Of a DNA stretch of 64,000 nt, positions 26,531 through 34,438 are shown one piece after another; within the stretch, counting starts at the first letter, position 1; each line of letters starts with the position of its first letter. The position numbers were made by a program, and so were the translations under genes. Below the pieces are notes generated by a model. The model did no database searches, was not told the DNA's origin, and was given only the letters and a program-made list of their open reading frames with translations. Location: NCBI RefSeq assembly GCF_005938385.1, contig NZ_VCRA01000005.1, positions 124,001 to 188,000 on the forward strand. Direction: 5' to 3'. This stretch comes from Paenibacillus mesophilus (lineage in GTDB: Bacteria > Bacillota > Bacilli > Paenibacillales > NBRC-103111).

Positions 26531-26962
26531 TTATATGTTGTGTTGCTGTGCAGCCCGCACCCGTTCGAGCACATCGTGAATCGTAATCCGCTGCAACGAG
26601 AGAATAAGCTGCTCTTCGACTTCGCAGAAAATATGATCCATCACCTCCGCCATGTTGCAGGCGACCATGCAGTTGTCGTCCCCGTTTCCGGAGCACCATC
26701 CCGGCTTAATCGAACCGATGGAGGTCGCCCGGAATATTTCGGCTAATGTAACCTGTTCGGGGCTGCAATTGAAAATATAACCGCCGCCAATGCCTTCCTT
26801 CGTTCCGATATAGCCGCTCTTGCGCAAACAGCTCATTACTTTCCGTACACGCGATGGATGGGTATTTACGTTGTGGGCGATCATTTCACTCGTAGCCATT
26901 CGATCCGGCTTATAGGCAAGATACACTAAACTATGCACCGCAATCGTAAATTCGCTGTTCAC
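26531..26962 (-). CDS. Rrf2 family transcriptional regulator
   Basis: About 143 residues with the Rrf2 winged helix: EFTIAVHSLVYLAYKP, ATSEMIAHNVNTHPSRVRKV, and the wing GYIGTKEGIGGGYIF. Three cysteines follow in the WCSGNGDDNCMVACNM segment near residue 92 (spacing C-x7-C-x3-C), suggesting metal, Fe-S or redox sensing. The GTG start at 26962 has GGAGG eight bases upstream. A longer same-frame reading exists but runs antisense through the DUF2935 gene and is not real. It is divergent from that gene. Confidence 0.9.
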   Translation of the reverse strand: MNSEFTIAVHSLVYLAYKPDRMATSEMIAHNVNTHPSRVRKVMSCLRKSGYIGTKEGIGGGYIFNCSPEQVTLAEIFRATSIGSIKPGWCSGNGDDNCMVACNMAEVMDHIFCEVEEQLILSLQRITIHDVLERVRAAQQHNI

Positions 26963-26986
26963 CCGCTGCTCCTCCTCTTCGTGTGT

Positions 26987-27021
26987 ACTGTTATTATAAT
27001 TGTTACAGTTGATCGTGTCAA
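26987..27021 (-). promoter_or_regulatory. Consensus promoter with overlapping inverted repeat, Rrf2 gene
   Basis: Minus-strand TTGACA (27016-27021) and TATAAT (26993-26998) are separated by 17 bases, a perfect sigma-A consensus. An inverted repeat with outer arms ACTGT/ACAGT (26987-27009) covers the -10, a likely autoregulatory operator. Confidence 0.8.
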
Positions 27022-27118
27022 TACGGCTCCATTCAAGTACTTGCCTATTTAAAAAACAATCATACGCAGCGTGTCCTTCCAATAATGTAGGAATAACTGA
27101 GTTCATGAGGTGATCATA

Positions 27119-27922
27119 GTGCTGACAACCGTGTTTGTTGGACGCTCGCTGGATGAGATCCGCTTCTGGTCGCGGATTATGAAGGAGCATTCGCTCTTTT
27201 TGAAGCTGGGCTTTCGCTGCGAGGACACTCAACTGATCGGAGAGGCGAATCAGTTTTATGCCGTGTTCGAAGAGATCGAACGAAGGTCTCATACTTTCAC
27301 GGCCGAAGCCGATCCCGAACAAATTCGGCGGTTCAATGTGGAAGTTCATAATGCCGCGTCGCACATATGGGCGTTCAAGCGGAAAGTTTTGGGGCTGATC
27401 TTGTCTTGCCAACTGCCCGGAGCCAATAACTTCCCGCTGCTGGTCGACCATGTCAGCAGAGAAGCCTTTTATTTCCGCAACCGTCTGGAGCAGCTGAACT
27501 CCGGACAATTGGAGGCGCTGCCCGACGCGATTATCGATGAAAACGTATTTTTCTTGCGGATCATGGCCGACCATGCCAAGTTCATCGGGCATCTGCTGGA
27601 CCCGTCCGAAAGACAATTGGGCGAACAAGCGCGAAATTTCAGTCATGACTTCGATCAGCTGCTGTTTCAAGCCAAAGACTTGGAGAGCATGCGTCCCCAG
27701 TCCCAGACGGTGCCGCTATTGGATCAATTCCTCGATCAGAACCGCATATCGGTGAAATCTCTTAGAGATTTCAAGAAAACGGCCAGAGATTTGATTGAGG
27801 CGTGCCGGATCAAGAGCATCATTCATCCTCTGTTGGCGGATCACGTGTTTCGCGAAGCGGAAAGGTTCCTGTTTATTATCGACATGCTGGATGCCAGCCT
27901 GACTAGCAAGCAACCAGGGTGA
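27119..27922 (+). CDS. DUF2935 family protein
   Basis: About 267 residues, all-helical, with two repeated DUF2935 halves: EIRFWSRIMKEHSLFLKLGF at the start and ENVFFLRIMADHAKFIGHLL near residue 140. Conserved His and Glu residues in each half (KEHS, VHNAASH, ADHAKF, LADHVFREAERF) look like metal ligands of a four-helix bundle. The family is common in Bacilli and Clostridia and its function is not established. The GTG start at 27119 has GAGGTGA six bases upstream. Its divergent neighbour is the Rrf2 regulator, a possible controller. Confidence 0.87.
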   Translation: MLTTVFVGRSLDEIRFWSRIMKEHSLFLKLGFRCEDTQLIGEANQFYAVFEEIERRSHTFTAEADPEQIRRFNVEVHNAASHIWAFKRKVLGLILSCQLPGANNFPLLVDHVSREAFYFRNRLEQLNSGQLEALPDAIIDENVFFLRIMADHAKFIGHLLDPSERQLGEQARNFSHDFDQLLFQAKDLESMRPQSQTVPLLDQFLDQNRISVKSLRDFKKTARDLIEACRIKSIIHPLLADHVFREAERFLFIIDMLDASLTSKQPG

Positions 27923-27995
27923 AGCTCGGGCCACCGCTCGCGACCGGCAGCCAGTCCGATAGCGGGTTATATTATACGGTGATCTCCCTGTAAAG

Positions 27996-29046
27996 TTAAT
28001 CCATCAAATCAACGGCATGTATTTCGCTTCGCCGCGCGGACTCCAGCAGCTTGGTAGCACGCTCGGCATTTTCCGGACGGTTCGGCTCTCCCCACCCTTG
28101 GAATGGAAATAATTCGACGAGCTGACGGAAATCGTTTGCCACCCGTTCATAGCGGTTTGCCGCATCGAGACATAATCGTTCAAACCGATCCCCTCCGCTC
28201 GATCCGATGTCCTGCCAAGCACCTAGCTCGGTTAAAAATATCGCGGCAAACCGTCTCGCGTCATGAACGACAGCCGTATTGTAGGCGTTGCCGATAGGCT
28301 CTATTTTCCTGTTGCGGAAAGCATCAATCCAAACGTCGTACGCTCTAATCCCGTTAATGAATCCGGGGAACCACGGCTCCTGCTCCTGGTAATGATGCAA
28401 AATCGTTTCTATCGCTTGGCGGATCATGGAACGCTTCTCCATAGGAAATGAACCGTCAATCGTTAACACGAACAGGAGCGGGACCGTTCCGCGGCCGAGA
28501 TGCTCGTAGGGCACTTCCCCGATCTGGTCGCAGCTGTTGCCGGCATATAATAGCCTCCGTTCGTCGTCATATCCGTAAATGACTTCAAATTCGGGAAAAA
28601 ACAAATCGTATGTCATCACCGTCTGCCCCCCGATCCAGCGAACGATGGATCAAGCTAAGTGCTTCCGGAAGCGAGTCGGGCAGCGATCTTTTCAGTCGCG
28701 CTTCTTCCGTCTTAACTTTCGGATCGACTAGATGAACATTTCTTTCCGCATATTCGGGACGATTTACCCGTTCATAGAGGAACGTCGTGTTGAATCCGAT
28801 ATTTCTTAATCCGCGCGACAAAATCTCGCCGTAATGATAGATCGTAGGTCCGCCGATATTAACGGTTTCCGGTTCTATATTGATCCGGAAAGCCTGACCG
28901 GTCAAACCCATCAGCATCGGCAAAGAGAAATCGGCGTCCGCACTTTCCAATAACCCGTATAAAGCCGAAACCGCCGTTGTCCAAGTGTTCGGCTGCATCG
29001 TAAACGCTGCCGGCTTCGGAAGCAATACTTTGCCCATAAGTCCCAT
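27996..29046 (-). pseudogene. Frameshifted BtrH-like gene of unknown function
   Basis: Two minus-strand frames join into one protein of about 350 residues. The 5' part (to about 28630) begins MGLMGKVLLPKPAAF and contains MLMGLTGQAFRINIEP; the 3' part continues VMTYDLFFPEFEVIYGYDDE. Removing one base from a six-base G run (C run at 28626-28631) fuses them smoothly as SLDRGQTVMTYDLF. The fold resembles the N-terminal domain of BtrH-type proteins (C39-peptidase-like), by recognition only. The 3' part could also be translated from an internal GTG/ATG. It lies just downstream of an ECF sigma gene. Confidence 0.7.
28626..28631 (-). other. Six-base homopolymer at the frameshift site
   Basis: Six C on the plus strand (six G in the coding strand). 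One G fewer restores a continuous reading frame, so this is the predicted lesion, a sequencing error, or a slippage site. Confidence 0.7.
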
Positions 29047-29088
29047 ATCCTTCCTATTGTTCATGTAGTGGTCAACCATTACCCGGGT

Positions 29089-29676
29089 TCACTCTTGGAT
29101 CAGTTTTTTGCGGGAGCGGGATAGGATCTGGTACACGTTCGCGGGCGTCACGCTGAACAGCTTCGCTATTTCTTCAGGAGCGAGATGATGGAAGAAGTGC
29201 GATTCGAACACTTCGCGCTCACGCCGACTTAAACAACGCAGCATCCCTTCGATCATTTCTACGGTTTGTTTGCGCATGAACCGCTCCTCGGGATCATCAT
29301 CCCGTGCTGCGGCTGCCGTGGATGCAGAACGCGACAGCGTACCTAGTATACTGTCAAGACTGCTCCAATCCGTCTCCTCCGTCCCGTCATGGGCGAAAGT
29401 CCGGATGGCGGTAAACGTTTGTTCGCGGACTAACGAGGCGCCGTTCATTTTCGTATACGCCTGATTGCGCACGATACGATGGAGCCACGGCATGAAACGG
29501 TTCATGTCGACCAGCGTCCCCATATGGAAAAATGCACGAATCAGCGCCTCCTGGACGATGTCTTCGGCCAGAAACGGTTCATGAGTAATTGATCGCGCAT
29601 ATCCGAGCATTTTGTCCCGATGTCTGCGCGCCAGCTCGCCGAACGCCTCCCGATCCCCTGACTTCGCGCGCTCCAC
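29089..29676 (-). CDS. ECF-type RNA polymerase sigma factor
   Basis: About 195 residues with sigma region 2 (EAFGELARRHRDKMLGYARS, DIVQEALIRAFFHM, FMPWLHRIVRNQAY) and region 4 (RCLSRREREVFESHFFHHLAPEEIAKLF followed by NVYQILSRSRKKL). A linker of about 50 residues separates them. The start is uncertain: the GTG at 29676 lacks a ribosome site, and the open frame continues upstream with NDEIQESVL, which resembles a normal ECF N-terminus, without reaching ATG, GTG or TTG. No anti-sigma gene is adjacent; the frameshifted gene downstream may be a co-transcribed target. Confidence 0.85.
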   Translation of the reverse strand: MERAKSGDREAFGELARRHRDKMLGYARSITHEPFLAEDIVQEALIRAFFHMGTLVDMNRFMPWLHRIVRNQAYTKMNGASLVREQTFTAIRTFAHDGTEETDWSSLDSILGTLSRSASTAAAARDDDPEERFMRKQTVEMIEGMLRCLSRREREVFESHFFHHLAPEEIAKLFSVTPANVYQILSRSRKKLIQE

Positions 29677-29726
29677 AAGGACCGATTCTTGAATCTCGTC
29701 ATTACATATTATTTATTATGTATACT

Positions 29727-29764
29727 TAAAAAATCAAATACCGCCCATCGTATAGGATGAGCGG
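29727..29764 (-). terminator. Terminator of the beta-helix remnant
   Basis: Arms CCGCTCATC and GATGGGCGG (one G-U pair) around six bases, followed on the minus strand by a T-rich tract. Confidence 0.75.
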
Positions 29765-29802
29765 CACCGTAAATTCATTTTTTCATTCGTCCGGCTTCGA
29801 TT

Positions 29803-30410
29803 TCATGCTCCGATCGTTGTTTTCACTTTCCATGTTGCAGCCAAATGACTCGTTTCCGTACAAATCCATTCAAATGGCATTCCGGGAACCGGATTTTTCA
29901 GGCGAAACACGTCGTTCACGAGACCAGGAACCGAGCGCCCTATAGGCGAACTATTCCCCATTATCGTTCTTCCTCCTGCATAAACGTTGTTTTTCAGCCC
30001 GTAAGTCGTCTTCAGCACATTATACGATTCATCGATCGTAACATTTGATGTGGTCAATCTGCTAGTGGGCAAGCTGGTCGCTAATTGGAGCAGAGTCGCA
30101 GGATTTATCGCCTCAACCCCGTCCAGCACGACATTGAAGTCGTAACCGTTCCCGGCAAGACCGAGATTAAAGCTCGTAATGGCTTCCAGTCTTGTGTTCT
30201 TGACGGTGATATTGCCGCCCTGCTTCATATACACCCCATAATCGAAGCACTTGACACCGAGCAGCCGTCCAGAATAATCCGGTTGTTCGATTGGAGCAGA
30301 TCGGCTTCCAAGTAAACGGCGTACAACGTATCGGTTGGTTCCACACTGGCAGCCGCTTTAAAGTCGCAGTTGATCAATTCGATCTCCTGGCCGGTCCAAC
30401 GCGAAGCAGG
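29803..30410 (-). pseudogene. Remnant of a right-handed beta-helix protein
   Basis: The minus strand encodes the C-terminal part of a pectate-lyase-superfamily protein. The longest open piece is 143 residues (29803-30234) and contains NITVKNTRLEAITSFNLG and a C-terminus ending TWKVKTTIGA, comparable to the WKPFGTVS end of the intact gene upstream. The 5' extension is in another frame (QEIELINCDFKAAASVEP, RIILDG), so at least one frameshift separates them near 30270. No start codon or signal sequence remains. The piece directly abuts an oxidoreductase remnant. Confidence 0.7.
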
Positions 30411-30620
30411 TCGAAATCGTGGATGAACAAGTCCTGGATGAGCCCCCGTTTTGTTCCTTCAAGAAATGCCAGCCGTGCCGCTGCCCGGGGTTCAGCCGAT
30501 ACGGCTAGCGCATCGTAACAGGACCCGCCCGAGATCGCCGTGCTCGATCATGCGCTTGAGCGCTATCGCCGCATGCCGGAACCGCTCGGTAAGCAGCATT
30601 CCGAAATGTCTCTCTATTTA
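30400..30620 (-). pseudogene. Remnant of a Gfo/Idh-type oxidoreductase
   Basis: Reading the minus strand across three frames gives ALKRMIEHGDLGRVLL, then NPGQRHGWHFLKEQNGG, then LIQDLFIHDFDLLR. This is the order expected for the middle of a Gfo/Idh/MocA oxidoreductase, where a D-xHDxDLLR motif is typical. The frame changes, including one at a five-base G run, and missing ends show decay. The remnant fuses to beta-helix coding sequence near 30400. It sits just downstream of the intact beta-helix gene. Confidence 0.6.
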
Positions 30621-30666
30621 TTCAGGACTGAATAGTCTAATACAGGCAACTGCAAACTTCTGCTCG

Positions 30667-32433
30667 TCAACTAACGGTGCCGAATGGCTTCCAGGTACCG
30701 GGCGTGCCAGATGCTGTGCATGCCCAACCGACCGCTCCTCCTGACACGGCATTCGAATTATAGATGATATCCCCCTGGTTCCATTTCGCTTTTACTGGCG
30801 GCGTTGTCGCGAATAGCATCTTCGATCCGGCCGAGGGTTGCGGAAGATAAAATCCTTCATACAAGGAGATCATGGCTATATCCAGGTCCCCCTGCCATTC
30901 CAGGTTTAATAGGGCGGCCTCCGCTACGAACGGAATATGCCGCAGTTCAAAACCTTCATTCTGTTCTGTTGCGACTGCTGTACCCAGCGAAGCGGCATGG
31001 CGAATCCCCAAACTCGCATTCGTGTTTTTCCTGACCTGCAGGGAGAGGACATACTGTTTGCCGATCTCGAGCGTCGAAGCGATTCTGATGCCCTGCGTTG
31101 CGCTGACGATGGAGTAATTTTGATTGGTCGGATGGGAGGTGACGGTCTGTCCTGTAAAAGATGCGGAAAAAGGAATCGGCGTGTTGCCAAACCAATCGAT
31201 CACTTTCTTCGGCATGGAAGCACGGGTTCCGAGATAGGATAGTTTCCCTTCCGGAATAAAAAGTCTGGGGCTGCTAGCTTCGTTTCTGAACAGGTTGACC
31301 GCTGTATTTCTGACATCGTCCATCTTAATGAGGTTTTGACTGTTGGCTATTTGGATATGTCCGCTCACAATCCCCCCTCTAATCGTACAGGCAGACTTCG
31401 TAACCTCGTTGATAGAACCGAGAAAGATTAAAACATCCCGAACATTTTCGAAGTACGGATTTGTGAAGACAACCTGGGATTGGTATAAAGTGATGGCTAT
31501 CGTGCCGGTCACATTCGACATATCGCAACTGTCAAAATGCAGCCCTTCACAATTGATCATGGTTAGTACTTTTTCTGCCGTAACAAACGATACTCTCGAG
31601 AATAGCGAGTTGTTCGTTTGACTGTACAAATTCGCGGAAGTCGTGCAGCTCTGAAATCGTATGTTCTCAAAATAGTTGCTCCATACAAACATCGTCTCGA
31701 GTCCGGTTTTGAAGTTATACACCAACATATCAACAAAAGAAGAGTCGACAACAGCTCTGCCTATGTTTTTGGAACTGTTCAGGATGATGCCGCCGCAGTT
31801 TCGATTGCCGCGAAGGGTCAGTCCTTCGATTCGAATACCGGTTATCGCCTTTGTTTGACCAACCACCAAAGCAAAACTGCCGGCAAGCTGCGTAAAATCC
31901 AGAATAGACGACGTTCGGTTTCCGAATAAGCAAACGTTGGCATCGATCACGATACTTGACGTCAGCACATAGTTGCCAGCAGGCACCACTACCCGTAAGA
32001 TCCCGCTGGAAACCGCCAAATTGATCGCGTCCTGGAAAGCCTGCGTATCGTCCGTCACACCGTCGCCTGTCGCACCGACAGATTTGACCGAAATCGCAAT
32101 ATCCGCTGCGGACGTCTCAAGACTCACCAAGCTTGTCTCCAGAATCTGATGCTTCAGTTCATGCTCCTGGGCATATTCCTGAACGACTTCCTCTGCCACT
32201 CGGCGAATGCCCTCGGCGTTTCCCTTGCCATAGACGCTGCCTGTTACACTGTTTTCCGGCTGAGTGAATCCCGTACGACTGTTCAGTAAAGCTCCCGCCA
32301 CCGTGGCTGCACTTGCCGCCCCCAAGTACGTCAACACCTTTCTTCTGCTCATGCTTCGGTGATCCGGTGTTACGCTCGACATCCGATCGTCCAGGGTTCC
32401 GTTCTCGTTCTTGTTTTCCTTCTCCCGCATCAT
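30667..32433 (-). CDS. Tat-exported right-handed beta-helix (pectate lyase superfamily) protein
   Basis: A 588-residue protein with a Tat signal: SRRKVLTYLGAASAATVAG near residues 28-47, followed by a cleavage region. From residue about 105 it has SVGATGDGVTDDTQAFQDAI, the GH55/pectate-lyase-3 opening, then regular beta-helix turns (FDSCDMSNVTG, FENVRDVLIFLG). A C-terminal module contains WNQGDIIYNSNAV and ends WKPFGTVS. The family includes polysaccharide lyases, hydrolases and inert binding helices, and no catalytic residues can be assigned. The ribosome site is GGAG, eight bases before the ATG. Confidence 0.85.
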   Translation of the reverse strand: MMREKENKNENGTLDDRMSSVTPDHRSMSRRKVLTYLGAASAATVAGALLNSRTGFTQPENSVTGSVYGKGNAEGIRRVAEEVVQEYAQEHELKHQILETSLVSLETSAADIAISVKSVGATGDGVTDDTQAFQDAINLAVSSGILRVVVPAGNYVLTSSIVIDANVCLFGNRTSSILDFTQLAGSFALVVGQTKAITGIRIEGLTLRGNRNCGGIILNSSKNIGRAVVDSSFVDMLVYNFKTGLETMFVWSNYFENIRFQSCTTSANLYSQTNNSLFSRVSFVTAEKVLTMINCEGLHFDSCDMSNVTGTIAITLYQSQVVFTNPYFENVRDVLIFLGSINEVTKSACTIRGGIVSGHIQIANSQNLIKMDDVRNTAVNLFRNEASSPRLFIPEGKLSYLGTRASMPKKVIDWFGNTPIPFSASFTGQTVTSHPTNQNYSIVSATQGIRIASTLEIGKQYVLSLQVRKNTNASLGIRHAASLGTAVATEQNEGFELRHIPFVAEAALLNLEWQGDLDIAMISLYEGFYLPQPSAGSKMLFATTPPVKAKWNQGDIIYNSNAVSGGAVGWACTASGTPGTWKPFGTVS

Positions 32434-32506
32434 CGCTTCATCTCCTCATCGGGTAAGCGTATCCCCCCCTGACAGTCCATAGGCGGTCAGGGGTTTGCCG
32501 CTTTCG

Positions 32507-32619
32507 CTATTTTTTGATTTCAGCAATCACCTTCGCTGCTTCCTCTTCGGCCATACGCAATGGAGTAACCGTTTCCATATCTGCGTTCGGAATGGACAAC
32601 GGCAATGCGGGCTCCAGCT
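32507..32619 (-). other. Open extension after the oxidoreductase stop codon
   Basis: In the next frame the minus strand continues without a stop from the 3' end of the oxidoreductase gene as GLKLEPALPLSI, then MAEEEAAKVIAEIKK, ending at a TAG at 32507-32509. A one-base frameshift near 32625 would append it. It may be the true C-terminus or chance. Confidence 0.4.
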
Positions 32620-33681
32620 TCAAGCCCTCACGCTTTTCCAATCATCCTCGAGTCCCAGACCGCGCAGGTCTGCAACCGTATTGTTCCGCTCCGCCTCATA
32701 CAATCGCCAGATGACGCGCAGCCCTTGAAGGCTCGTCGGCCCGTCCGAAATCGGATGCTTCCCATGGCGGATGCAGTCGAGAAAATGCTCCAGCTCATGG
32801 TGCGTAAACTTGCCGGATGCGTCGGCTTCGTAGATGACTTTCGTACGAGATTCGGTATCCAGATTCGCTTTCTCTTCCTTGATGTGCGTATGCGCATAGA
32901 GCTTCTTATCCGCCAGATTGATCTCGAGCATGCCTTCCGTACAGTGGGCGTGGAGACTCCAGCCAAGGCGGGTTCCCCTCGCCCCCCAAGTGCCGAAATG
33001 ATAGCCGAGCGCGCCGTTCTCAAATTCGATCGTGACATTACTCGTTCCTTCTTTCTCCATCCACGGAGTTCCGAAATTGGTACCCAGGTGGGTGCCCCGA
33101 ACCGGTCGGCCCATGAACCAGAGAAGCAGGTCCACATAGTGGCAGCCGTGGCTGAAAAACTGCCCGCCGCCCAAACGCTCTGCGGAAAGCGCCCAGTGTC
33201 CATCAAAGTAGCGGGTAAACTGCTCCGTCCATATGGACATCTGGAAACATTCCCCATACGCCTTCGAATCGATCAATTCCTTGAGCTTCATAACGATCGG
33301 CCAAAAGCGCACAGGATAAGCTGTCATCAGTACTTTGCCGACCTCCTCCGATTTCCGGATCAGCTCGATGCACTGTTCCTCAGTATTGCATATTGGCTTC
33401 TCCATCAGCACGTGCTTGCCTGCCGTCAGGCAGGTCATCCCGACCTCGAAATGCAGATCGTGCGGCAGTACGACGAGAACGGCATCGACATGATCCAGCA
33501 GTTCCTTGTAGTCCGTTACCGCCAACTTCGCCCCGGTCAGCTCAGCCACATTCCGGGCGCGCTCCGGAACAATATCGCACGTGGCCGTAATTTCCATGTG
33601 ATCCGACAGATGGTGAAAGTCTCCCGCGTGAGCGCGCGACATTCCTCCGCACCCGATTATTCCAAGACGGATTTTGCTCAT
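32620..33681 (-). CDS. Gfo/Idh/MocA family NAD(P)-dependent oxidoreductase
   Basis: A 353-residue cytosolic sugar- or inositol-type dehydrogenase. The Rossmann motif is RLGIIGCGGMSRAHAGDF at residues 4-21, the catalytic EKP motif sits in HVLMEKPICNT near residue 93, and the substrate-side LGGGQFFSHGCHYVDLLLWF near residue 170 carries the conserved HxxD. It likely oxidises or isomerises a sugar released from an imported glycan. It is preceded by GDSL hydrolase and binding-protein genes in the same direction. The C-terminus may be cut short by a frameshift. Confidence 0.9.
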   Translation of the reverse strand: MSKIRLGIIGCGGMSRAHAGDFHHLSDHMEITATCDIVPERARNVAELTGAKLAVTDYKELLDHVDAVLVVLPHDLHFEVGMTCLTAGKHVLMEKPICNTEEQCIELIRKSEEVGKVLMTAYPVRFWPIVMKLKELIDSKAYGECFQMSIWTEQFTRYFDGHWALSAERLGGGQFFSHGCHYVDLLLWFMGRPVRGTHLGTNFGTPWMEKEGTSNVTIEFENGALGYHFGTWGARGTRLGWSLHAHCTEGMLEINLADKKLYAHTHIKEEKANLDTESRTKVIYEADASGKFTHHELEHFLDCIRHGKHPISDGPTSLQGLRVIWRLYEAERNNTVADLRGLGLEDDWKSVRA

Positions 33682-33735
33682 ATGCTTCTACTTCCTTTCT
33701 AACTATGGTTGATCGAATCGGCGCCACCTGGTGCG

Positions 33736-34401
33736 CTATGCTAAAATCGAAGCCAACTCTTTTTTAAAAAACTCAGCAAACAGTTCATAGCCTTTCTTAT
33801 TAAAATGCACGCCATCTTCAACGAATATATCGTCACGTACCTTTGCGAAATCGCCTATATCGGCATGATCATAGAAGAACAATGGGGACTCCATGATGCT
33901 TATATAGGTGCAATCTTCATGCTGGCCAGCATACTGCCGCAACATCGAATCGTATTCGCGTTTCCGGATGTAGTGATCGGTAGTTGGTTTACGATTGCCT
34001 TCCGGACCGAACAGGTACAATCGTATTTCGGGGAAATCGGTTCGCGCGTATTCAAATAGCCGGGCACTTATTTCCAGAACTTCGCTCGGACTATAACCAA
34101 ACAACATATCGTTGCCGAACGTTTTATAGATAATGGCCCGAGGTTCGTACGGTTTGACGGCGCGCGGATAATAATACAAAAGCTCCTCGGCCGTACTGGA
34201 GCCGAACCCGTGATTCAATGCGCACTCCGTACCGCTTTCGCCGACCACGACGGATTCAAGAGCCGAATGACCCCAAAGCTCCTGTCTCCATCTCGTGAAA
34301 AAGGAATCCCCATAAAATAAGATTCGCCCTTTGACGACAGGTACGCTTTCGAAATTGACAATCGATTGTTCAAGCCGCTTTAAATTGACTCTTACCGGCA
34401 T
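33736..34401 (-). CDS. SGNH/GDSL-type hydrolase
   Basis: A 221-residue cytosolic protein. Block I is RILFYGDSFFTRW near residue 26 with the catalytic serine in GDSF, the glycine block is GESGTECALNHGFGSSTAEE, block III is KTFGNDMLFG, and the Asp-His pair is in VEDGVHFNKKGYELF near the C-terminus. Such enzymes deacetylate or deacylate sugars. Without a signal peptide it would act on imported material. It sits between the binding-protein and oxidoreductase genes, all on the minus strand and probably co-transcribed. Confidence 0.87.
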   Translation of the reverse strand: MPVRVNLKRLEQSIVNFESVPVVKGRILFYGDSFFTRWRQELWGHSALESVVVGESGTECALNHGFGSSTAEELLYYYPRAVKPYEPRAIIYKTFGNDMLFGYSPSEVLEISARLFEYARTDFPEIRLYLFGPEGNRKPTTDHYIRKREYDSMLRQYAGQHEDCTYISIMESPLFFYDHADIGDFAKVRDDIFVEDGVHFNKKGYELFAEFFKKELASILA

Positions 34402-34438
34402 GATCTAACCTCTCGTTTCTATCGGCATTTGTTTACAT

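Noticed and set aside
26963..27670. Long minus-strand frame fused to the Rrf2 regulator
   Set aside because: It is antisense to the DUF2935 gene, which has a good ribosome site and family motifs; the Rrf2 domain starts at its own GTG.
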